Below, in pieces: positions 1 through 4,801 of a stretch of DNA of 8,322 nucleotides; within the stretch, counting starts at the first letter, position 1, and every line of letters starts with the position of its first letter. The stretch covers positions 1 through 8,322 of the forward strand of contig CALKRO010000024.1 of the NCBI GenBank assembly GCA_937990205.1, written 5' to 3'. Origin of the DNA: an uncultured Candidatus Saccharibacteria bacterium (GTDB taxonomy: Bacteria > Patescibacteriota > Saccharimonadia > Saccharimonadales > Saccharimonadaceae). The notes beneath the pieces were generated by a model. That model was given only the letters and a program-made list of their open reading frames with translations. It ran no database searches and was not told the DNA's origin. The translations under genes were made by a program, and so were the position numbers.

Positions 1-1188
1 CGGTGTATAGACGAAAAGCTTATCCGCAAACAAGTTGATCTTCAATTTCTTCATATCCACCTGTTTACCTTCTTTCAGTTGCGCTGCCGCCATCTGTAGC
101 TCCGAAATCCAGAGTAAGTTCGTTGGCAAATGCTGAATCTTCCCCATCTTATAATTTTCCGTCAGCTTTTGCTCATTATAGAAAAAGCTCGCCGCGAGCC
201 CCCGCTCCGCATATTCATGCATATCTTTCGTGCGAATCTGAAATTCCACAATCCGCTTATCTTTCGTAATCACCGTGGTGTGTAGCGACTGATAGCCATT
301 CTGCTTTGGCATCGCCACATAATCCTTAATTCTACCCGTCATCGGCGTATAAAGCGCGTGAATAATCCCCAGCGTCAAATAACAATCCGTCACATCTTCC
401 ACAATAATTCGAAGTGCCGTCAGATCATAGACTTCATCGATATTCTGATTATATTTCGCGAGCTTCTTATGCAAAGAATAGACTGACTTCACCCGTCCAT
501 CAATCTCAAATTTAATCTTCTCTTCCGCCAATTTCTCGGAAACTTCTTTTTTAATCTTTTCTAGACTCTTCTCGGCAGATTTATTGCGTTCTTCAATCAA
601 TTTTTTCAAAAATTCAAAACGTTTCGGATCTACATATGAAAATGCAATATCGGAAATCTCCACGCGCAGTCTCCCCATATTCAAACGGTCCGCCAGTGGT
701 GAAAAAATTTCTAGCGATTCCTTACCAATCTTCTTCTGCTTCTCTGGTGGCAAAGCCGACAAAGTCCTCAAATTATGCAAACGATCAGCTAGTTTGATTA
801 TCAAAACCCGAATATCTGCTCCCGTCGCAATCAAAAGTCTCAAGAGATTATCCTTCGTCGCCGGTAAATAAGTATCAATATCGCGCATCCCCTGTCTAGC
901 CTTACCCAGTTTAGTCACGCCATCCACGAGAAATGCTACCGTTTCACCGAATTTTTCCTTAATTTCATCCAGTGTCACTCCGGTATCTTCCACCGTGTCG
1001 TGAAGCACCCCGGCGATCACCGTATCTTCATCCATTCCCCACTCACGTAAAATATTCATTACTGCCAGTGGATGGATAATATATGGTTCACCCGACTTTC
1101 GCTTCTGTCCCTCGTGCGCCTGGGTCGCAAAATCAATCGCGGCCTGTTCCCTCTCTGTTATTTTCGGTTGAACACATTTTTTACTCAT
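1..1188 (-). CDS. rel: Bifunctional (p)ppGpp synthetase/hydrolase, Rel/SpoT family (3' part missing)
   Basis: This protein makes and degrades the alarmone (p)ppGpp from GTP/GDP and ATP in the cytoplasm, controlling the stringent response. 396 codons are visible with no stop, so the C-terminal part lies beyond the left edge. The N-terminal HD hydrolase domain has H39, the HDTVED motif at 63-68 and LADRLHNLRT at 133-142. The synthetase domain has YDLTALR (D255), GRIKD at 285-289, YQSLHTT and E315 in the EFQIRT stretch. The RxKD signature at 286-289 is the form found in bifunctional Rel/SpoT enzymes, and the intact HD motif agrees. The last residues (LFADKLFVYTP) are the opening of a TGS domain. 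The start ATG overlaps the parB TGA by four bases (ATGA), which implies translational coupling. Only a weak GAG lies upstream. Oddity: the usual AAHWxYK motif after the synthetase core reads AASFFYNE. The family call is near certain. Confidence 0.96.
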   Translation of the reverse strand, partial: MSKKCVQPKITEREQAAIDFATQAHEGQKRKSGEPYIIHPLAVMNILREWGMDEDTVIAGVLHDTVEDTGVTLDEIKEKFGETVAFLVDGVTKLGKARQGMRDIDTYLPATKDNLLRLLIATGADIRVLIIKLADRLHNLRTLSALPPEKQKKIGKESLEIFSPLADRLNMGRLRVEISDIAFSYVDPKRFEFLKKLIEERNKSAEKSLEKIKKEVSEKLAEEKIKFEIDGRVKSVYSLHKKLAKYNQNIDEVYDLTALRIIVEDVTDCYLTLGIIHALYTPMTGRIKDYVAMPKQNGYQSLHTTVITKDKRIVEFQIRTKDMHEYAERGLAASFFYNEQKLTENYKMGKIQHLPTNLLWISELQMAAAQLKEGKQVDMKKLKINLFADKLFVYTP

Positions 1189-2027
1189 TGTAATCTCGCT
1201 AATAATCTCTGTAATTCATCTTCATTTTTACAAGCAAATGTCACGCTACGACCCCTCACGCGCACCTTTGCTGCGTATTTTTCGCTCAATTCATTCTCTT
1301 GGTGCAGATAAACATTGGTTTTTAGCAAATTCGCCGAACTTTTCTTCTTATGCTCCGCGATATAACGCTCGACTTTACGTGCTGTCCAACCTTCCTCAAT
1401 AATCATCGGCAAAATCTTCTTCACCATTTCCGGGTCCGCCGAAATCAAAGGTCGCATCACCCCCTCTGTTAACTTATGTTCGACCATCGCATGCTTCACT
1501 TCGTCCGGCAAATTCAAAAGTCGCATCGTATTAATCACCGATGAGGTACTTTTTCCCACGCGCTTCGCAATTTCCTCTGGCTGAAGATTGAATTGATTTT
1601 TCAATTTCGCATAAGCCGTCGCCATTTCAATCGCGTTGAGATCTTCGCGCTGCGCATTTTCAATAATCGAAAGCTCTAGTTGGTTTTGCGCGTCGAGAGT
1701 ACGAATAATTGCCGGAATTTTTTCTAATCCCGCCATCTTCGAGGCACGATAACGCCTCTCACCCGCCACAATCTTATATTTATTACCCTCAGCTACCACC
1801 ACAATCGGCTGCAAAACTCCGTGCTCGCGAATCGAGTCCGCTAGCGCCGCCAAAGCTTCCTCTGAAAAATCTTTACGTGGCTGATCGGTTTCTGGTGTAA
1901 TTTTCGCTAAGTCTAGCTCCGTCAACTGACTCTTCGAGCTATCTTCCGACAAAGTAATATCAAAATCATCCTCTACGATATCCGTAGGAATTAAACTTTC
2001 AAATCCGCGACCCAAACCTTTTGCCAT
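1185..2027 (-). CDS. parB: Chromosome partitioning protein ParB (CTPase clamp, parS binding)
   Basis: ParB binds parS sites, loads as a CTP-dependent clamp and stimulates ParA during origin segregation. At 280 residues it is the usual length. It opens with MAKGLGRGFESLIP, typical of chromosomal ParB. Visible motifs are the QPRKDF box (about 49-54), the CTP-binding GERRYRA motif (89-95), ENAQRED (123-129), a helix-turn-helix from about 147 to 170, and a C-terminal dimerisation region. I chose ATG at 2027 because GAGAG at 2035-2039 sits 7 nt upstream. A GTG two codons earlier (2033) has that motif only 1 nt away. The gene lies 21 nt after the parA stop, and its TGA overlaps the rel ATG. Oddity: the stretch that usually reads GHARAL is EGVMRPLIS here, so a normally conserved His-Ala-Arg is changed. 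Confidence 0.95.
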   Translation of the reverse strand: MAKGLGRGFESLIPTDIVEDDFDITLSEDSSKSQLTELDLAKITPETDQPRKDFSEEALAALADSIREHGVLQPIVVVAEGNKYKIVAGERRYRASKMAGLEKIPAIIRTLDAQNQLELSIIENAQREDLNAIEMATAYAKLKNQFNLQPEEIAKRVGKSTSSVINTMRLLNLPDEVKHAMVEHKLTEGVMRPLISADPEMVKKILPMIIEEGWTARKVERYIAEHKKKSSANLLKTNVYLHQENELSEKYAAKVRVRGRSVTFACKNEDELQRLLARLQ

Positions 2028-2048
2028 TTTCACACTCTCTTTTTCTTT

Positions 2049-2837
2049 TTACACTCTTTTTAATACTTCTTTTGCTAATTCCTTGTAAGCCTTCGCACCC
2101 TTACTGAATCGATCATAATCCCCCACTGGCACTCCGTGACTTGGTGCCTCCGCCAACCTTACATTGCGTGGAATTGTCGTCTCAAAAACCTTATCTCGGA
2201 AATATTTCTTAATTTCCGCTAATACCTGCACCGACAAAGAAGTACGCTTATCATACATCGTCGCGAGCACCCCTAATAATTTCAAGTTTGGATTCATCGC
2301 CTTACGTACTAATTTTACCGAATCCATCAGCTGCGCCACTCCCTCTAGAGCGTAAAACTCGGTCTGTACCGGCATCAAAAGATAATCCGCCGCAATCATC
2401 CCATTCACCGTTAATAATGAAAGACTTGGTGGCAGATCGATAATCACAAAATCATAGTTATCACGCACTTCATTAATCGCATTCTTCAACTGAACAAATT
2501 TTTTACTCAGCTTCGTCATCTCGACTTCAGCATTAGCCAACTGTGGCGTAGTCGGTGCTAAATCTAAACCCTTAAATTTAGTGTTCAAAATTATTTCTGA
2601 TAATCGCCTCTCACCTAGAATTACTTCCGACATTGTATTCGAAAGTTCATTATTCAAATAATTGCGTTCAAATTGCGCCTTATCGATACCGAGTCCCGAC
2701 GTCGCATTTCCCTGCGGATCAAAATCAATTACTAAGACTTTTTGTTTTTCTTTCATCAAATAGTACGCCAAATTAATCGTGGTCGTCGTCTTCCCGACCC
2801 CGCCTTTTTGATTTGTGATACAAATTACCTTCGCCAT
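2049..2837 (-). CDS. parA: Chromosome partitioning ATPase ParA (Soj/MinD superfamily)
   Basis: This is a deviant-Walker ATPase that dimerises on ATP, binds nucleoid DNA and moves ParB-parS complexes. At 262 residues with no N-terminal DNA-binding extension, it is the short chromosomal Soj type, not the long plasmid P1 type. The deviant Walker A is KGGVGKTTT at 11-19 with the signature lysine K11. The A' motif is DFDPQGNATSGLG from 38, and Walker B is FVIIDLPPS ending near 138 (D134). A conserved C-terminal stretch reads IPRNVRLAEAPSHG. It is the first gene of a parA-parB-rel operon, just downstream of the rplU terminator. No Shine-Dalgarno precedes the ATG; a TATAAA box ends 5 nt before it, which suggests a leaderless message. 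Since other genes here carry good Shine-Dalgarno sequences, the difference stands out. Confidence 0.97.
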   Translation of the reverse strand: MAKVICITNQKGGVGKTTTTINLAYYLMKEKQKVLVIDFDPQGNATSGLGIDKAQFERNYLNNELSNTMSEVILGERRLSEIILNTKFKGLDLAPTTPQLANAEVEMTKLSKKFVQLKNAINEVRDNYDFVIIDLPPSLSLLTVNGMIAADYLLMPVQTEFYALEGVAQLMDSVKLVRKAMNPNLKLLGVLATMYDKRTSLSVQVLAEIKKYFRDKVFETTIPRNVRLAEAPSHGVPVGDYDRFSKGAKAYKELAKEVLKRV

Positions 2838-2842
2838 ATCTA

Positions 2843-2848
2843 TTTATA
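2843..2848 (-). promoter_or_regulatory. Candidate -10 box for parA, possibly leaderless transcription
   Basis: TATAAA matches the -10 consensus at 5 of 6 positions and ends 5 nt before the parA ATG. Transcription would therefore start on or next to the A of the start codon. No convincing -35 box is seen about 17 nt upstream, only AT-rich sequence. The region between the rplU terminator and parA is short and holds a small dyad, ATAATCATTAT, at 2871-2881. The AT-rich background makes a chance match possible. Confidence 0.35.
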
Positions 2849-2897
2849 TATTACCATAATATTCATAAGAATAATCATTATCACGACAAAAAGCCTC

Positions 2898-2922
2898 AAA
2901 AAAGACCCCGTAGGGCCTTTTT
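2898..2922 (-). terminator. Intrinsic terminator of rplU with a UACG tetraloop
   Basis: Read on the minus strand, a 10-bp stem (AAAAAGGCCC with GGGTCTTTTT) closes a TACG loop and runs into a T tract. The one imperfect pair is G-U in the minus-strand RNA but A-C on the other strand, which sets the direction. The loop with its closing pair is C(UACG)G, a member of the very stable UNCG tetraloop class. The stem starts 1 nt after the rplU stop codon and insulates rplU from parA. Confidence 0.88.
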
Positions 2923-2923
2923 C

Positions 2924-3232
2924 TTATTTGATTGAAGTAATTTCAATCACACTGTATTTTTGGCGGTGACCAGTTTCTTTGTGGACACGCTTCTTTGAGT
3001 GGTAGCGGATTACGCGGATTTTATCACCAGCGATTTTCTCTTCTACTACTTTAGCTGAAACCTTGACACCTTTGACTTCTGGCGTACCAACGAGGGTTTT
3101 ATCGCCATCAATTACAAGTAAAGCACCAGTTTCGAGCTCTTTAGTTCCTTCCGGGAGGAGGTCCACCCGTAGGGTCTCACCCTCAGCTGCGATATATTGC
3201 TTACCGCCGATGAGTACAACTGCCTTTTTCAT
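2924..3232 (-). CDS. rplU: 50S ribosomal protein L21
   Basis: L21 is a 23S rRNA-binding protein of the large ribosomal subunit. The 102-residue product has the normal family length. The N-terminus MKKAVVLIGGKQYIAAEGE and the C-terminal GHRQKYS signature at 88-94, with its spaced basic residues before it, are diagnostic. I chose ATG at 3232 because AAGGA (3238-3242) lies 5 nt upstream. A longer open frame would start at a TTG inside the -35 box of the gene's own promoter and can be dismissed. In many bacteria rplU is followed directly by rpmA (L27); here a terminator follows at once and no rpmA is present in the window, so L21 is a single-gene transcription unit. Confidence 0.97.
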   Translation of the reverse strand: MKKAVVLIGGKQYIAAEGETLRVDLLPEGTKELETGALLVIDGDKTLVGTPEVKGVKVSAKVVEEKIAGDKIRVIRYHSKKRVHKETGHRQKYSVIEITSIK

Positions 3233-3263
3233 AATATTCCTTAATGTATTATTAACTTTGACT

Positions 3264-3292
3264 ATTCTAGCATATTTATCTCTTTTTTTCAA
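3264..3292 (-). promoter_or_regulatory. Promoter of rplU (extended -10, 17-nt spacer)
   Basis: The minus strand carries TTGAAA (3287-3292, 5 of 6 consensus bases), a 17-nt spacer and TAGAAT (3264-3269, 5 of 6), preceded by TGC as in extended -10 promoters. The predicted start point is near 3257, giving a leader of about 25 nt that contains the AAGGA ribosome binding site. This is the best-formed promoter in the window, as expected for a ribosomal protein gene. Confidence 0.85.
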
Positions 3293-3302
3293 TAACTAAG
3301 CC

Positions 3303-3336
3303 AAAAAAAGAACCCCGCTCTCATAGGGTTCTTTTT
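3303..3336 (-). terminator. Strong intrinsic terminator after the LPHTG surface protein gene
   Basis: A perfect 11-bp stem is formed by AAAAAGAACCC (3305-3315) and GGGTTCTTTTT (3326-3336) around a 10-nt loop. On the minus strand it is followed by an uninterrupted run of seven T (3303-3309). The A/T ends make it potentially active on both strands, but the only gene feeding into it is the minus-strand surface protein gene ending at 3380. Confidence 0.88.
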
Positions 3337-3342
3337 CGTACT

Positions 3343-3360
3343 TAATCGTCTACACGATTA
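3343..3360 (-). repeat. Short hairpin in the 3' UTR of the surface protein gene
   Basis: TAATCGT (3343-3349) and ACGATTA (3354-3360) form a perfect 7-bp inverted repeat around a 4-nt loop. It lies between the surface gene stop and its terminator. No T tract follows it, so it is not itself a terminator. It may stabilise the 3' end or be an RNA-binding element; the function is unknown. Confidence 0.6.
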
Positions 3361-3365
3361 CATTA

Positions 3366-3375
3366 AATCGAAAGG
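3366..3375. repeat. Left copy of a 10-bp inverted repeat flanking the surface protein gene
   Basis: AATCGAAAGG on the plus strand lies 4 nt outside the surface gene stop codon. Its exact reverse complement, CCTTTCGATT, is at 4700-4709, just upstream of the start codon. In the mRNA the two stretches are complementary, and the upstream one includes part of the Shine-Dalgarno. See the findings for the regulatory reading. Confidence 0.6.
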
Positions 3376-3379
3376 GCTT

Positions 3380-4693
3380 TTATTCTTGATCTTCGTGTTG
3401 CTTTTCTAAAGCCTTAAGTTGCTTAGTCGAAGCAATGTAGTAAGCAGTACCAATACCAATCATGGCGGTCACCACCACTGCTAATACAGTTTCGGAAGCA
3501 CCAGTGTGAGGAAGTTCCTTTGGTGTATTAGGAGTTTTTGGCTTATCTGCACAATCACGATGAACCGTAACCTTTACCTTACTATGAATCGTAGTATCGA
3601 GCACCGCGATAGCTGAATTATTGTAAGTTACCGTGTCGCCACATGGGAAGATTTTTTCGTCTTCAGAGAATTTTACCTTATAGGTAATGAAAGCTTCTTC
3701 ACCGGCATTGTAATCACCGATATTAAAACCGTTCTTGAAGAGATTTTCTTTTTCAAAACCTGCCGAGCGAGGAGTCTTCAAGAAAGTCGTACCAGGAACT
3801 GCAGTCATACCAGTACCGAGCAAGTCATAAGCAGAAACTCCGCGTTGAATTGTCGTACCAGTGTTTTTATAACGCAATTTAAAGTCAATGGTTTCACCTG
3901 GAGCTACCGTAATTTCCGTACGGTAATCATTCATATTTTCCTTAGAAGCCATTTTTTCGCCAGTAAAACCAGCTTTATCTACTTTGATACGGAAATTAAC
4001 ATGGCCAGCAAATTCGTTACAGCCAGGAATCATTCCCCAGTAGCCCTTACTGTAACCTAAGAAGGTGCCGCCATCTTTGCCAAATAATGCATCATCATTC
4101 AAAATCGTACCATTAAGTGAACCGCTATTGGTAAGTTTCGCGGAATTTGGCACATATCGTAAGGAAACTGTCTCCTTTGAGTTAAGATATGCAGTACTCC
4201 AAACCGACTTAGGTGTGGCGTTTGAGGAAGTAATGGTTCCTTTAATCAAAGCCGCTTCGCCAGGATTGAGACGATCCGTAATCTTGTTCATGTACAAACG
4301 CACATTTTCCGCAATACCACGGCGATCACCTTCGTTTAATTTCGCTGAAGCGTTGTTGTGATAATAGACAGACACTTCATACTCAGCTCCTGCCTCTACG
4401 GTAACGTTATTCACGAATGGATCATGAGTCCCCGCCTTGCGCACTCGCACAAAGTTCGTTTCATTACCAATCTCCGGATTATCCGTCATTGAGTTAAAGG
4501 TGACATGATCTGCTGGATTTTTCCAGGTGTAAGTTGACCTGGTAGGTCCCCAGGTAGCCTCTTCGGCGTGCACTGGGCCTTGAATTTGACCAAGGCTGAA
4601 CGCACCTGCGACCACTGCCCCAATCACTGGAAAGATACGGCGCGCAGAACTACGCATATCTTCCCAAGTTTTTGTTTTTATGTTTATGTTCAT
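3380..4693 (-). CDS. LPxTG-anchored cell-surface protein
   Basis: This is probably a secreted protein attached to the cell wall by sortase and displayed outside. Of its 437 residues, the first 43 form a signal peptide: basic n-region to RR (18-19), hydrophobic core about 20-35, likely cleavage after VHA43. The C-terminus has the sorting signal LPHTG at 394-398, a hydrophobic segment, and a charged tail. The mature part starts ATWGPTRSTYTW and looks like two beta-rich modules. The second, with VAPGETIDFKLRYKNTGT, resembles DUF11-like or Ig-like repeats of bacterial adhesins. I recall similar proteins in Saccharibacteria; no partner is known. The start is supported by AAAGGAGAT directly upstream. 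It has its own promoter and terminator. It could be an adhesin contacting a host bacterium, but nothing visible proves this. Confidence 0.88.
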   Translation of the reverse strand: MNINIKTKTWEDMRSSARRIFPVIGAVVAGAFSLGQIQGPVHAEEATWGPTRSTYTWKNPADHVTFNSMTDNPEIGNETNFVRVRKAGTHDPFVNNVTVEAGAEYEVSVYYHNNASAKLNEGDRRGIAENVRLYMNKITDRLNPGEAALIKGTITSSNATPKSVWSTAYLNSKETVSLRYVPNSAKLTNSGSLNGTILNDDALFGKDGGTFLGYSKGYWGMIPGCNEFAGHVNFRIKVDKAGFTGEKMASKENMNDYRTEITVAPGETIDFKLRYKNTGTTIQRGVSAYDLLGTGMTAVPGTTFLKTPRSAGFEKENLFKNGFNIGDYNAGEEAFITYKVKFSEDEKIFPCGDTVTYNNSAIAVLDTTIHSKVKVTVHRDCADKPKTPNTPKELPHTGASETVLAVVVTAMIGIGTAYYIASTKQLKALEKQHEDQE

Positions 4694-4708
4694 CGATCTC
4701 CTTTCGAT
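4692..4708 (-). promoter_or_regulatory. Shine-Dalgarno inside a small hairpin loop, surface protein gene
   Basis: On the minus strand ATCGA, AAGGAGA and TCGAT occur in a row. The first and last form a 5-bp stem, and the 7-nt loop presents the strong Shine-Dalgarno AAGGAGA. The AT of the start codon lies in the stem. The Shine-Dalgarno decides the start at 4693. The stem is short, so the fold is only a possibility. Confidence 0.5.
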
Positions 4709-4709
4709 T
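4700..4709. repeat. Right copy of the 10-bp inverted repeat flanking the surface protein gene
   Basis: CCTTTCGATT on the plus strand is the exact reverse complement of 3366-3375. In the mRNA this is AAUCGAAAGG, whose last bases belong to the Shine-Dalgarno of the surface protein gene. Confidence 0.6.
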
Positions 4710-4723
4710 AAGATCCTAAACTC

Positions 4724-4752
4724 ATTTTAGACTATTTTTAGTTTTTGTACAA
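4724..4752 (-). promoter_or_regulatory. Candidate promoter of the surface protein gene
   Basis: The minus strand has TTGTAC (4747-4752; only the TTG matches consensus), a 17-nt spacer and TAAAAT (4724-4729; 5 of 6). The predicted start near 4717 gives a leader of about 24 nt, nearly the same as for rplU. A 12-bp motif shared with the promoter at 8118-8146 lies 5 nt upstream of the -35 position. An alternative TTGAAC slightly further upstream could act as the -35 with a less good -10. Confidence 0.5.
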
Positions 4753-4757
4753 TATAT

Positions 4758-4769
4758 TTGTTCAATTTT
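4758..4769. repeat. Copy 1 of a 12-bp motif upstream of envelope gene promoters
   Basis: TTGTTCAATTTT occurs here and, identically and in the same orientation, at 8155-8166. Each copy sits 5 to 8 nt upstream of a candidate -35 box. It may be an activator site or an AT-rich UP-like element. A coincidence in AT-rich intergenic DNA cannot be excluded. Confidence 0.4.
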
Positions 4770-4782
4770 TATTCTTCTCTAA

Positions 4783-4801
4783 TGAGTAATTTTATTACTC
4801 A
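4783..4801 (-). repeat. Hairpin overlapping the stop codon of the 966-residue protein
   Basis: TGAGTAAT and ATTACTCA form a perfect 8-bp stem with a 3-nt loop, and the TAA stop lies in the stem. On the minus strand what follows is A/G-rich with no T tract, so this does not look like an efficient intrinsic terminator. It may allow partial read-through into the surface protein gene or protect the 3' end. Confidence 0.55.

Noticed and set aside
1185..1187. Alternative genetic code with UGA as glycine (SR1/Gracilibacteria)
   Set aside because: UGA ends parB at the expected protein length, directly at the rel overlap, and I see no in-frame UGA within the genes.
2028..2033. GTG start for parB two codons before the chosen ATG
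   Set aside because: The Shine-Dalgarno would be 1 nt from the GTG, and ParB proteins of this type start with MAKGLGRG.
3233..3292. Longer rplU reading frame with 20 extra N-terminal residues
   Set aside because: It would start on a TTG inside the -35 box, upstream of the transcription start, and the extension is not part of the L21 family.
3366..4709. 10-bp inverted repeats around the surface protein gene as ends of a mobile element
   Set aside because: There is no transposase and no target-site duplication is visible; the repeats lie within the UTRs, where RNA pairing is a simpler reading.
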